A DNA stretch of 51,813 nt, taken from Legionellaceae bacterium (lineage in GTDB: Bacteria; Pseudomonadota; Gammaproteobacteria; Legionellales; Legionellaceae). The notes below the pieces were generated by a model, which saw only the letters and a list, made by a program, of their open reading frames with translations, had not been told where the DNA came from and searched no databases. Position numbers and translations under genes: made by a program. Shown in pieces: positions 25,801 through 34,073 of the stretch. The DNA is taken from contig JAUYSP010000008.1 in NCBI GenBank assembly GCA_030696305.1, forward strand, positions 1 to 51,813, written 5' to 3'. Numbering within the stretch: the stretch's first letter is position 1; the number at the start of each line of letters is the position of its first letter.

Positions 25801-27461
25801 CTAAACCAAAATTAACATCTAAAACGCCGGAAAATACAGATGTCCATGTCGAATTAAGCGAGCTATTCAACTGGTTAAGCTATAGTGCTCTAGAATTATT
25901 TTGTGGCATGACGCAGCACTGGGTCACCTATTTATCGTACCTAATCCCTTTAAAGTCAGGCAAAAAAAGTATTCTGCTAAATATTATTTTAGATAATATT
26001 GAAAAAAGTGATATTTTTTGTGATTATTTAAATAAAAACCCACTTCAGCTACAACAACTCTATGACTGCTACATAGATCATAATGGCTCACGCTTAGAAC
26101 ATATCGCTAAAATTATAAACTGCACCCAGCTGATAGATATGTTAAAAAAATTGGAACGAAACAATTTATCAACACAGTCCCCCAAAATGCACCATCCTTT
26201 ACTAATTATTAGAGAACAAATTACGTCATTAATGAATAAATTTAATGCGTCTAAGCTTGAAAAATTATTCGTTGATTATACTGATTTGGCTTTTATGCAG
26301 CAAAAAATACCCTACACCGATAGGCCTCCTGAAAGCCTTCTTATTTACATTCTTCAGGATAAAGACCGAAAAGAAATCCTCTACAATTTACTGAAAAACA
26401 ATTTTAACAATTGCACTCACAAGCAAGACAGTTATCTATTTAAACTAGCAAAAGTCAAAAATTTTGCTAGAAAAAGTATGTTGCACCTAGCAGCCGAACA
26501 TCATGCTCACAACCTACTTAACTTATTATTAGAAACCAATTGTGAAATAGATCAAACTGATATTTTCGATTGTTCCCCACTCATGGAGGCTATTACATAT
26601 AACAACTCCATCGGCGCTCTAGCATTATTAAAAGCCGGTGCCAACGTTAATTTACCTACTCCAAAATCAGTGACTCTGCTGCATCTAGCATTCGATATTA
26701 ATTTAAATATATTTTATGAAATGTTGGAACATGCAAACGAGACAACCCTCAATGCTTATAATGAAAACGGCGATACAATCTTAACCCGTGCAATAATAGA
26801 TAAGAATGTAGATATGGTAAATAAATTAATGGAGCTTTCTGAAGTAAATTTCAATTTACCCGATAGAAAATACGGATATCCTCCTATTTATCTTGCTGCG
26901 CACCAGGGAAATTTAGCCCTTGTCCTTTCACTTCTATCACATCCACCCGTACTAATAAACCAACTGTTTGGTGATCCGGGTGAATGCGCTCTGGGCATTG
27001 CTATTCAAAATAATTATCTCGATATAGCACAAGTACTTATTCAAGCTGGCGCTGATGTTAATAAAGTTTCAGCAGAAGATTTGACACCATTGATGCTTGC
27101 TTGTTTAGTTCCTAGCCTAGAAGGAGTTAAATTATTACTCGAAAATGGGGCGGACGTTTCTTTTAGAAATATACACAATAAATCGGCACTAACCTTTGCT
27201 AACGAATATGGATATGTGGATATAGGTGATCACCTTTGTTCTGTGGGCGCAAACCCTCTCGATTTAGGATGGTTTGATGAAAACTCAGAAACATCGAGCG
27301 AAATAGATACTTCAGATGAAGAAATACTTGCTGACAGGCCTTTGATTCCGATATCTGATATGCCAGTGTCTTATTTTTACACACCAGAAAGAAGCCGTTC
27401 ACCACAACCGGACATCGAGCACCAAAATGATAATAATGACTCCCCGTTGTATGTCAGTTAA
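22812..27461 (+). CDS. RelE-like / UvrD-like P-loop / ankyrin-repeat fusion protein
   Basis: This is a 1549-residue multidomain protein. Residues about 20-105 resemble the RelE/ParE/YoeB toxin fold (HVKRLEGVPVSSMRLNDEDR, LIFDTIEI...LKHRYL). Residues about 158-395 look like the start of a superfamily 1 (UvrD/Rep) helicase: LTPEQYNAIQQDFPLFISGG, Walker A GGAGSGKT (178-185), LFLTYS (237-241) and motif II TLLDEAQNF (386-393). Later helicase motifs are hard to see between 400 and 700, so the motor may be degenerate. Two ankyrin arrays follow, about 815-960 (NQHGETALILATKLNHRDIV) and 1221-1480 (KSMLHLAAEHHAHNLLNLLL; VNKVSAEDLTPLMLACLVPS), then an acidic Ser-rich tail. No signal peptide or TM is present. 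A good promoter lies upstream. It may be an effector or a nucleic-acid-acting defence-like protein; neither is shown. Confidence 0.85.
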   Translation: MPKIWDMIPTEPKRDAKQVKFWDYYIYERGLFEPFDKPIQNAISATLEAFRCNDYKSAHVKRLEGVPVSSMRLNDEDRLIFDTIEIRGLKLAFIHGVILKHRYLDHPLLNIQSIYQKNDECQTDLEALPTLPIKSPEIINEIEPSYFSVETLDNDRFIDLTPEQYNAIQQDFPLFISGGAGSGKTLTLIKKLQKIIATHSTDAIFRIECITESEKLVFDLEEKWSKSKHNTPHQILFLTYSQWISRYAKQQKLTVEDDDSTKPELVGDDDLNTWYANYIDAQNKRMKAAKKHSLSSFRSKSQTSVPAFPLTKSEKHQKAVKQTFKMFAGVSPEDVPDRNFLFPIELKSLLIEAYNAYLQHLGKTKLHPAFFEVPTSSAENRADFTLLDEAQNFNFQQIKNVFHQTKPMINPTNGTLFRAISINYDSHQNLNTHYSDRDRIIQYIERELQQPLHHIRLKGSHRSPLEIRLWADLLYALKYFFTCGKGDEHEDTSQTEELQTTTEEMDKKCTNRHIDWPDDPINPEDFHFKSGRWLVITHACFLDEAIAFYGNALTFDQVIGLESEYVCLHRPFDHPEFREMSNLLPEGKITGARPVHEAKRNKGDNQFNIIINSLISGTLRTKSFLLINQNKKNKELRRLISQVGINAPSEISISLNHSNLDKTALDNKIRGFILTRNEQQAILEFKNAKYEERFQVSYDELKSGLLQHELPNLPTDNSIKTTTPTPLKINNTEDTRKKALKLYNEFTEKNLNKLLNSENICHILSFKITKKAIKIDYSLLEHIFKDQTKTTIFCSWLKLKSQQHLLPLIVNSEHIFPVHTAAKENCVSFIEMVVQARLSVDEMNTKGVTPFYLAIKEGHTETVKMLQPHVNIDRMMGTTSPLLIAVETKKFFMVCFLIKHKIPNTLNMVNQHGETALILATKLNHRDIVKILLEAGADKSITTPSGDSAYIIATQQNFQDILTLMTPVVVKTGHSPISVDTSMSPPLPIIRRKIYRTKPKLTSKTPENTDVHVELSELFNWLSYSALELFCGMTQHWVTYLSYLIPLKSGKKSILLNIILDNIEKSDIFCDYLNKNPLQLQQLYDCYIDHNGSRLEHIAKIINCTQLIDMLKKLERNNLSTQSPKMHHPLLIIREQITSLMNKFNASKLEKLFVDYTDLAFMQQKIPYTDRPPESLLIYILQDKDRKEILYNLLKNNFNNCTHKQDSYLFKLAKVKNFARKSMLHLAAEHHAHNLLNLLLETNCEIDQTDIFDCSPLMEAITYNNSIGALALLKAGANVNLPTPKSVTLLHLAFDINLNIFYEMLEHANETTLNAYNENGDTILTRAIIDKNVDMVNKLMELSEVNFNLPDRKYGYPPIYLAAHQGNLALVLSLLSHPPVLINQLFGDPGECALGIAIQNNYLDIAQVLIQAGADVNKVSAEDLTPLMLACLVPSLEGVKLLLENGADVSFRNIHNKSALTFANEYGYVDIGDHLCSVGANPLDLGWFDENSETSSEIDTSDEEILADRPLIPISDMPVSYFYTPERSRSPQPDIEHQNDNNDSPLYVS

Positions 27462-27503
27462 TGTTATGATGTAATGCCCTCATAGTTGCATTATTTGAAT
27501 TCC

Positions 27504-28370
27504 ATGACCGCATCAATCATCGACGGAAAACTCGTTGCGTCTAAACTGAAGCAATCGATTAAAATAGAAGTTGAGCATTGTATCCAACAAAACTATCGGC
27601 AACCCGGTCTTGCCGTGGTTTTAATCGGAGATGATCACGCTTCACATTTATATGTTAATAGTAAGCGCAAGGCGTGTTCAGAAGTTGGCATTCTATCATT
27701 TGCTCATCATTTACCTACTAAAACAAGCCAAATTGAGTTGTTAGCGTTGATTGATGCATTAAATCAGAACGAAAAAATAGATGGAATCCTCGTTCAACTT
27801 CCTTTACCTACTCATATTAATAAAAACGCAATCATTGATCATATTGATCCGAATAAAGACGTAGATGGTTTTCATCCGTACAATTTTGGGCGATTAGCTC
27901 AAGGAAATCCTGCGCTTCGACCTTGCACGTCTTACGGAGTGATTCAATTATTGAATTATTATCAACTGCCAATAGAAGGTAAACACGCCGTAGTTATTGG
28001 CGCATCAACTATTGTAGGTCGACCTATGGCTTTAGAATTATTATTAGCAAGAGCAACTGTAACCATTTGCCATAGTGCCACTAAAAACCTAGAACAGCTG
28101 GTTCGGAGCGCAGATATTATCATCAGCGCAACTGGAGTTCGCCATGTCATCGACTCAGCATGGTTAAGTAAAAATCAAATAGTAATTGATGTGGGGCTAC
28201 ATCGTTTGAATAAAAATGAAATTTGCGGCGATGTGCATTTTCAGAAAGCTAAAGAGCAAGTTGCGTGGATAACGCCTGTACCAGGAGGTGTCGGACCAAT
28301 GACGGTCGCCACTTTATTAAAAAATACTGTCCAAGCTTGGAAAAAGGCAAACGGACAGCCGCGCGAATGA
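27504..28370 (+). CDS. folD: Bifunctional methylenetetrahydrofolate dehydrogenase/cyclohydrolase
   Basis: FolD converts 5,10-methylene-THF to 10-formyl-THF in one-carbon metabolism. Visible landmarks are [17 protein letters not shown] with the catalytic Lys, [34 protein letters not shown], the NADP-binding [19 protein letters not shown] and the terminal [19 protein letters not shown]. The ATG at 27504 gives a 288-residue protein of normal size; the TTG at 27486 is less likely. It follows the ankyrin gene by about 40 bp and may be read through from it. Confidence 0.96.
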   Translation: MTASIIDGKLVASKLKQSIKIEVEHCIQQNYRQPGLAVVLIGDDHASHLYVNSKRKACSEVGILSFAHHLPTKTSQIELLALIDALNQNEKIDGILVQLPLPTHINKNAIIDHIDPNKDVDGFHPYNFGRLAQGNPALRPCTSYGVIQLLNYYQLPIEGKHAVVIGASTIVGRPMALELLLARATVTICHSATKNLEQLVRSADIIISATGVRHVIDSAWLSKNQIVIDVGLHRLNKNEICGDVHFQKAKEQVAWITPVPGGVGPMTVATLLKNTVQAWKKANGQPRE

Positions 28371-28431
28371 GAGCGGATTCTGATCGATCATTAGAGAAGT
28401 TATTGCGATTATTATTAACGAGTGAGGAGCT

Positions 28432-29292
28432 CTAATTCTCGATAAATTCGATAATTTTTTTGTTTACTAAGTCAGGTTGATCGATAGAAATCATATGTTT
28501 TGCTTTTTCAATAATAGAAATTGTAACAAACGGCGCAGCTGAACGGATACGCGAAGCAACTTTTTCAGTATCATAAAGTACTTCGTCTTTTCCAAGAAGC
28601 AGCAATGTTCGAGCGGGAAGATTTGCTAAACCCTCATCTGTAATAATAGGAATTTGAGTGGTATTTAGTTTATAAGCTTGCACTTGTGTTACAAAGCCTT
28701 GTATAAACTGTTCTGAAAATTCATTAGATCGTGCTGAGATATAGTTTAAAAATTTCCTAGCAAACAATGTTGTAGGTAAAAGATTGGCAAAAAGCCCACG
28801 AAATATGAACGGGATTCGCATCTTTAAAAGCGAAGGTGGGGCAAGTAATATAAGCGAATCAACATATTGAGAAAATGTTGATGCAAATTGATGCGCGAGT
28901 GCCCCCCCTAAAGATGCACCGCATAATGCAGTTTTACTAATACTTAGTGCGTCAAAAACCTCTTTCAACCAAATAGAATAATCCGTGATTTCTGTTGGTC
29001 TCGTGCCCGCACTTTTACCGGCTTCTCCAATAATATCTATTGCATAGATTCGAAAGTGCTTTGAAAGAGCTGCAACATTATCCATAAACATCGTAGAATT
29101 TCCGCCACCTCCATGTAATAAAACGAGTGATTTAGCTTCCTGAGCACCTGATACAATCAGATACGTTTCTCCGAAGGTCGTTTCAACCACCTGGCTTTCA
29201 TATGGAACAGGCCATTGCATAAGCGCTTCCTCATAAAATTCCAGTGCTTTTTTCTTAGCTTTATCCGATTTATATGCTGTTTGAGTTGTCAT
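28432..29292 (-). CDS. Alpha/beta hydrolase (first of three in a row)
   Basis: The 286-residue protein has an alpha/beta-hydrolase fold with the oxyanion-side HGGGGNS (60-66), the nucleophile elbow GASLGG (S127), an Asp in LLGKDEVLYD (about 235) and the catalytic His in KAKHMISIDQP (266). There is no signal peptide. It resembles carboxylesterase/MhpC-type enzymes, but the substrate is unknown. It lies 78 bp downstream of a second hydrolase on the same strand; the AT-rich spacer shows no clear terminator. Confidence 0.85.
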   Translation of the reverse strand: MTTQTAYKSDKAKKKALEFYEEALMQWPVPYESQVVETTFGETYLIVSGAQEAKSLVLLHGGGGNSTMFMDNVAALSKHFRIYAIDIIGEAGKSAGTRPTEITDYSIWLKEVFDALSISKTALCGASLGGALAHQFASTFSQYVDSLILLAPPSLLKMRIPFIFRGLFANLLPTTLFARKFLNYISARSNEFSEQFIQGFVTQVQAYKLNTTQIPIITDEGLANLPARTLLLLGKDEVLYDTEKVASRIRSAAPFVTISIIEKAKHMISIDQPDLVNKKIIEFIEN

Positions 29293-29370
29293 AAGTAATC
29301 TCGTTTAAAAGTGTTATTTTTGGCTTGCCTATAATTATGATCTACAATCACGCCCCAATCTTTTGGGTTT

Positions 29371-30174
29371 TCAGACTTCTTTTTCAAGAAAAAAATCACC
29401 AATAACCTGTACAAATTTGCTTGGATATTCCAATGAAAGTAAATGTCCAGCCTCGGGGAAAATCACCATTTGAGAATCAAATATTAAATCCGAAAATTTC
29501 TTAATATCAGCTGGTGGGCAAATCAAATCTTGATCACCACCGATAAATAGCGTAGGCGCTTTAATTTTTTTAAAACATTCAGCTTCAGATTTAAATGCAC
29601 ATTGAGCATCAAATTGACGCTTGAGACCTACCAACGATTTCGGCTGTAGCTTTTCCGATTTTGGAATGAGAGAGGAAATATTTTTTTCCAGAAATTGATT
29701 TGAAAAAATCCATGGTAAGCCTATTTTTTCAATAATACTTTCTGGCAAATTTAATTCATGTAGCTCTATCAACGTTTCAACAAATAACCTTACATGCGTA
29801 TTTATATTTGCATAACAAACACAGCAAATCATTTTATTTATTTTATCAGGATATTTCTCAGCAAACTTTGCAGCAATTTGCCCGCCCATGGAATAGCCTA
29901 TCAAATGACTTTGTTCAAGTCGCAATGCTTGCATTAAACCTGCTACATCATCTGCCATCATCTCTATGCTGTAGGGAATATCAGGTTGATCAGATTGACC
30001 TACGCCGCGGTTATCGAATTGAATAACTTGAAATTGCTGAGCTAATACATCGACCACGGAATCCGGCCAAACACTCTGATGATCACCGTTCCAACCGCTA
30101 ATTAAAATAATTGGATAACCTTGGCCTTTGATTTGGTAATATAAAGAAATGTTATTTGAACTAATTTTTGGCAT
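29371..30174 (-). CDS. Alpha/beta hydrolase (second of three)
   Basis: The 267-residue enzyme shows LISGWNGDHQSVWPD, FDNRGVGQSDQP (the Asp-Arg-Gly-x-Gly motif), the nucleophile elbow GYSMGGQIA (S95), the acid in GGDQDLICPP and the His in EAGHLLSLEYP. It belongs to the haloperoxidase/3-oxoadipate-lactonase-like group of esterases. It is cytoplasmic by sequence. It is only distantly similar to its two hydrolase neighbours by eye, so the cluster is not a simple recent tandem duplication. Confidence 0.88.
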   Translation of the reverse strand: MPKISSNNISLYYQIKGQGYPIILISGWNGDHQSVWPDSVVDVLAQQFQVIQFDNRGVGQSDQPDIPYSIEMMADDVAGLMQALRLEQSHLIGYSMGGQIAAKFAEKYPDKINKMICCVCYANINTHVRLFVETLIELHELNLPESIIEKIGLPWIFSNQFLEKNISSLIPKSEKLQPKSLVGLKRQFDAQCAFKSEAECFKKIKAPTLFIGGDQDLICPPADIKKFSDLIFDSQMVIFPEAGHLLSLEYPSKFVQVIGDFFLEKEV

Positions 30175-30251
30175 GATAGTTTATGTCACATTAAGTTTAA
30201 AGCATCCTTTATTAAGGTCATATGATACGCTGTGAGCTGTACATTTACACT

Positions 30252-31205
30252 TCATCTGTTTCCGGTGACACAGACACCTCCCAAAATTTTATCAATATGG
30301 TTATGTATCAAAGAAAAATGCCCCTCTTGTTCAAACCACTGTAATTTAGCATTGGGCATGGAGTCCGCATAAATAGCACCATGCGATAATGGAACTTGTC
30401 CATCTAACGCCCCTTGCCAAATCATAACTGGGAAAGGAATGTCTTCCAAATTAAATCTCCAAGGGTTCACTATCAAACGCATTTCTTGTGCGGGTCCTGC
30501 AATGCCAGACCTAAATGCTTCATGAGAAGAAGCAAAAAGCTGTTTTGCAATAACCGGGTCATTAAAAACAACACGATCAACTTCAGGCAATTGTTTAAGC
30601 ATTTTTTCATTTAAGTTTTTTATATTTTTTACTACCAAATAATTCACAAACATCATTACTGTTGAAAACCACGGCATAACCTGGATCAAACGATTTACGA
30701 CCCTTAAATGACGAGCCATCCCTATCCGCGCTTCTGGACTATCAAGAGGAGCCAAACCTGAAACAATCGCCAAGCCGTTTAATCGATGAGGAATGAAATA
30801 AGCACAAGCGGTTGCAAAAGGCCCTCCACCAGAATAACCTATTATCGAAAATTTTTTGATTCCTATACAATCAGCAAAGTCCGCAACATCATTTGCCCAT
30901 GCAAGAAAACTTTGTTTTTTATTAAAAGATGACAAGCCCATTCCGGGACGATCAATTCCAATTAGACGACAACCATTAGATAATGCAACCTCATGAAAAC
31001 GCTTCGCTTCCAATCGGCTTCCAGGAAAACCACAAAAATAAAATACAGGCAGCCCATTACTGTCACCACATTCTGAAAAGCCAAGCATTCTTCCATCAGG
31101 AAGTTTAACTGCGCTGGATATGCTTTCTACAGATACAGTTGCTTTTGAAGAAAAGTACTTCTTAATTCCTGATAAGTTCTTTAAAAATATTTTCATGGAG
31201 GGCAT
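30252..31205 (-). CDS. Alpha/beta hydrolase (third of three)
   Basis: The 317-residue protein has FCGFPGSRLEAKRFHEVA, GIDRPGMGLSS, the nucleophile elbow GYSGGGPFATACAYF (S125) and the His in EQEGHFSLIHNH near the C-terminus, typical of an alpha/beta-hydrolase. An N-terminal extension of about 35 basic residues precedes the core. An ATG three codons in (31196) is an alternative start. The substrate is unknown. It is the first gene of the hydrolase trio in transcription order. Confidence 0.85.
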   Translation of the reverse strand: MPSMKIFLKNLSGIKKYFSSKATVSVESISSAVKLPDGRMLGFSECGDSNGLPVFYFCGFPGSRLEAKRFHEVALSNGCRLIGIDRPGMGLSSFNKKQSFLAWANDVADFADCIGIKKFSIIGYSGGGPFATACAYFIPHRLNGLAIVSGLAPLDSPEARIGMARHLRVVNRLIQVMPWFSTVMMFVNYLVVKNIKNLNEKMLKQLPEVDRVVFNDPVIAKQLFASSHEAFRSGIAGPAQEMRLIVNPWRFNLEDIPFPVMIWQGALDGQVPLSHGAIYADSMPNAKLQWFEQEGHFSLIHNHIDKILGGVCVTGNR

Positions 31206-31282
31206 AATGAATAGCTTAACAAAAAACTATAGGTTAATTTTAATGCATAGTTGTTTGCAATGCTAGCATTTTATACTTCATA

Positions 31283-31618
31283 TTAATGTAATTTTTTACC
31301 ATTTGGTACATTTTCATTATAGGTAATTAGCCGTATTGCACTATCTTCATCCGAAAATCCAACCAATAAAAATTGTGAAATAAATCCAGCAATGTTTCTT
31401 TCACCTAAATTAACGCATCCTACAACTTTCCTCCCTACTAACGATTCAGGCGTATAATGCACAGTAATTTGTGCGGAGGTTTGGAGTACTCCAAGTTCAG
31501 GTCCAAAATCCACCCATACTTTATATGAGGGATTTTTAGCTCTTATAAATGGCTCGGCCCGTATAATTGTTCCTGAACGAAAATCTACTTTTTCAAATTC
31601 ATCATAAGATATGGTCAT
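31283..31618 (-). CDS. csaA: CsaA-like tRNA-binding (OB-fold) protein
   Basis: The protein of about 111 residues is a single tRNA-binding domain of the CsaA/EMAP-II type: FEKVDFRSGTIIRAEPF, YKVWVDFGPELGVLQTSAQI, LVGRKVVGCVNLGERNIAGF and the acidic GFSDEDSAIRLIT. CsaA has been described as a dimeric export-related chaperone that binds RNA. The ATG at 31618 is chosen because AGGAG lies 7 nt upstream; an in-frame ATG 21 nt further upstream overlaps that site. Confidence 0.9.
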   Translation of the reverse strand: MTISYDEFEKVDFRSGTIIRAEPFIRAKNPSYKVWVDFGPELGVLQTSAQITVHYTPESLVGRKVVGCVNLGERNIAGFISQFLLVGFSDEDSAIRLITYNENVPNGKKLH

Positions 31619-31746
31619 TACATAACTCCTAACACTCATTTATTTTCAAAAATTGTCTTTATGAGATAAATAAACTGCTTATACTTATAGAACATTTCAT
31701 AATTAAATAAAATAGGTAGATCTAATTCCTCTTGCTGTGAGTACTA

Positions 31747-31851
31747 TGAGCATTGCTACTCCAGTCGGCATCGGTATTGCTGCCGCAGATAGCGCTCGTA
31801 TAGTGAGTGCATTAACTGGTATTGTATTTTTTACCTATGGTAATAACTAGG
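31747..31851 (+). pseudogene. Possible C-terminal scrap of a ZIP-family metal transporter
   Basis: A 34-codon frame reads MSIATPVGIGIAAADSARIV then SALTGIVFFTYGNN. It resembles the penultimate helices of ZIP zinc/iron permeases (SxATPxGIGIG and the following small-residue helix). It ends exactly at the edge of the IS-like element at 31851. No upstream transporter sequence is present, so this is only a fragment. Confidence 0.35.
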
Positions 31852-31917
31852 GCGTGTTGACAATTGCTCCCGCTGCCTACGTGTCTCGGCTTGTCCGAGG
31901 CATCCAGGAGATATTGA

Positions 31918-32208
31918 TTAAGAACAAATTTCTTCGTACAGATCACGCCATTCTGGGTTAACCTCTTCAATCAAATTAATTTTCCATTGTCTGCACCAGT
32001 TTTTAAAACGTTTTTCACGTCGAGCGGCTTCTATATAAGTTGAATGCGTTTCGTAATAGACCAACATATGAACATTATACTGAACAGTAAATCCTGGTAT
32101 TATCTTATTTTTATGCTCCCAAACCCGTTTAATCAAATCAAACGTTGAACCGACATATAGGGTACCATTGCGCTTACTCGCCATCATATAGACGTAAAAT
32201 GCTTTCAT
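31918..32208 (-). CDS. Single-domain GIY-YIG nuclease-like protein
   Basis: The 96-residue protein has the GIY-YIG core: FYVYMMASKRNGTLYVGST, then DLIKRVWEHKNK, and the Glu-containing THSTYIEAARREKRFKNWCR (UPF0213/YhbQ-like group). AAGGAAG lies about 5 nt before the ATG. It occupies the interior of a degenerate IS5-type element, between the palindromic ends and next to a transposase fragment. Whether it nicks DNA or is simply a passenger is unknown. Confidence 0.85.
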   Translation of the reverse strand: MKAFYVYMMASKRNGTLYVGSTFDLIKRVWEHKNKIIPGFTVQYNVHMLVYYETHSTYIEAARREKRFKNWCRQWKINLIEEVNPEWRDLYEEICS

Positions 32209-32268
32209 TTTTCTTCCTTGTTATCGAGATTTGGACTCACTTCGATAATATCATTCAAATTGAGCTGA

Positions 32269-32448
32269 TTACATAGGAAGCCAAAACTTGGCTTTTGATG
32301 ACCAGCGATTGAACTGTTGATAAATTGAATTCCAGCATCCAAATTCTGCTGGCAGGTCTCGCCAAGGGCAACCCACTCGCATACGGTATAACATCCCCTC
32401 AACGATTAAACGTAGAGTGGGCTTGTCATAAATCCTATGTTGTAGCAT
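32269..32448 (-). pseudogene. N-terminal fragment of an IS5-family transposase
   Basis: MLQHRIYDKPTLRLIVEGML then YRMRVGCPWRDLPAEFGCWN and SIYQQFNRWSSKAKF is the usual IS5-family N-terminus (DUF4096 type). The frame stops after about 59 residues and the DDE catalytic domain is absent. The frame is open upstream through the terminal repeat to 32541, but the family start is the ATG at 32448. Confidence 0.85.
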
Positions 32449-32525
32449 GATCCCTCTTAGCTTCGACTTGAGCATCTCCTGGATCCCGCGGACAAGCCGC
32501 GGGACGTAGGCTCTGTGGAAATGAA

Positions 32526-33147
32526 TTGTTAACAGACTCAATAAAAATCAGTGAAATTAATAAACAAGACGTAGATGAGGCGTCGATTACTTTATTCCAT
32601 GCCTTTAGAAAAGATCCCTTGATACAATGGATTTATAACGATCAGTGGTCTTATGAAACAAGGGGCTTAGCAATTTTACGTACGTGGGTAAAGTATTGCA
32701 TGTTGTATGGTAAAGCATTTAAGACAAATAATTTAGAAGCCGTTGTTTTACGCAAAAAACCAGGAGATGAAAAATTAACTTTTTGGCACATGCTTCGTTC
32801 AGGAATGTTGAGCACTCCAGCTATTTTAGGAAAAGAAGCTTTTAGTCGATTAATGGAGTTTGATAATTTGATGATGCAAGAAAGAAAACGTAATATGGAT
32901 GATAAGATTTATTGGTATTGTTGGATGTTAGGCACAAAACCAGAGTGTCAAAATCAGGGATTTGCTAACGCTCTTATGAAATATACTTTTGACATGGCAA
33001 AAAAAATCAAAATTACCTTGTTATCTTGAAACGTCAAGTGAGTTTGCCAAGTCAGTTCACACAAAGAATGGATTTGTCATCCTGTCTGAAATTAAATTAC
33101 CTTCATGTACTATTACCATTACATCGATGCTCCGAAGTAACCTATAA
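32526..33147 (+). pseudogene. GNAT-family acetyltransferase with a 3' frameshift
   Basis: The first frame, from a TTG at 32526 to the stop at 33029, gives ISEINKQDVDEASITLFHAF, YWYCWMLGTKPECQNQGFAN (the acetyl-CoA-binding GNAT motif A with Q-x-x-G) and then stops after KKIKITLLS. The homology continues in another frame as PCYLETSSEFAKSVHTKNGF and VILSEIKLP up to the TAA at 33147. A single indel near 33015 separates the two. Rejoined, the protein is about 206 residues. The start lies inside the right terminal repeat of the IS-like element, so the native promoter and RBS were probably lost as well. Confidence 0.75.
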
Positions 33148-33428
33148 CATTAGACCAATAAAGTTTCAATTTCATTCCTATGCCTAGTCAATCTTAGTCA
33201 TAAGATACCGAAATGAATATTTATGTAGGGTTGGCAGTAAACAAAGCTAGGCAAGGTATTGAAAATGGTGATGGATCCCTTCAATGCTTGCATGATGCTC
33301 CCTTATAAAAAAAGAACATTTGATCATGACTGCTTTAATTTGTCGCGCCCTACATTAAACAAAGCCTTCCATAATGGCGTCAACCATGATTTAGACGATC
33401 TTGCTCTGAATCGTGACTGTAGTTTTAA
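33148..33428. other. Intergenic stretch without a convincing gene
   Basis: This 281-bp stretch lies between the broken GNAT and the next GNAT. A 70-codon plus-strand frame (33259-33471) runs into the opposite gene's 3' end, has no RBS and no recognisable similarity. I see no hairpin terminator with a U-tract. Confidence 0.5.
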
Positions 33429-34073
33429 TCAAAATTTTTCAAATAAAATTTTATTTTCTTCATTATCTTGATTAGAAGACCGGATTAGTTTGACACCTAT
33501 ATATCTTCGATCTGTGAGATTTTTCATTAATTCATAATTCGTACAAAGAACTTCTCGATGGTCTATTGCGACGCTTTCTTCTATGATTACGTTTTTTTCC
33601 ATCATAAAGCGATAACTATCAGGATATTCAGGCTCAAAATAAGAAGCAGGAGCACATTGAATAATTTTATATCCATATTTCAAATATGCATTGACTGCTC
33701 TTCCATTTAGAGGAATCGTAAGAAGTTTACATGATTGTAATTTATTCTCTTTTGCTTTTTTATCAGCTAAAACTAAAATCTGTTGAATAAGCCCTTTTCC
33801 CTGAAAACTTGGTTTGATTGCAAGACCAGCAATATAAAGATGAGCTGGTTTTATCTCAAACCAATAATATCCTGCAAGAGTATTATCAACAAATATCCAG
33901 TCCAACACATCGCCTCTCAATATTGCTTGATCGAGATTATTTAATTTTAAGGAAGGCGGTAATTGTTCTGCGGGGATCCCTAGTTTAATGAATGCATTCA
34001 TTAAATAACAATTATCAAAATCGATAATCTCGTTGAGCTCATTTTTTGTAACGGATTTTAATGTCACTTGCAT
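33429..34073 (-). CDS. GNAT-family N-acetyltransferase
   Basis: The 214-residue protein carries a GNAT acetyl-CoA-binding core: DWIFVDNTLAGYYWFEIKPA, YIAGLAIKPSFQGKGLIQQI (motif A, Q-G-K-G-L) and the C-terminal NGRAVNAYLKYGYKI (motif B). About 50 residues follow the core and have no clear family. The acceptor substrate cannot be predicted. It is a single gene. Its start at the ATG ending at 34073 is supported by the canonical N-terminal length. Confidence 0.85.
   Translation of the reverse strand: MQVTLKSVTKNELNEIIDFDNCYLMNAFIKLGIPAEQLPPSLKLNNLDQAILRGDVLDWIFVDNTLAGYYWFEIKPAHLYIAGLAIKPSFQGKGLIQQILVLADKKAKENKLQSCKLLTIPLNGRAVNAYLKYGYKIIQCAPASYFEPEYPDSYRFMMEKNVIIEESVAIDHREVLCTNYELMKNLTDRRYIGVKLIRSSNQDNEENKILFEKF

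Larger units (their letters stand above)
31851..32539. mobile_element. Degenerate IS5-type element with long imperfect inverted ends carrying a GIY-YIG gene
   Basis: The left end reads GGGCGTGTTGACAATT and the right end, reversed, GAGTCTGTTAACAATT; both continue inward to GCCTACGT, a CGGCTTGTCC palindrome and ATCCAGGAGAT. The inverted ends total about 70 bases with mismatches. Between them lie a truncated IS5-family transposase gene and an intact GIY-YIG gene, both on the minus strand. No target-site duplication is evident. ZIP and GNAT gene debris flanks the element. Confidence 0.55.

Noticed and set aside
33259-33471. 70-codon plus-strand ORF between the two GNAT genes
   Set aside because: It has no RBS and no similarity, and its end overlaps the opposite GNAT gene.
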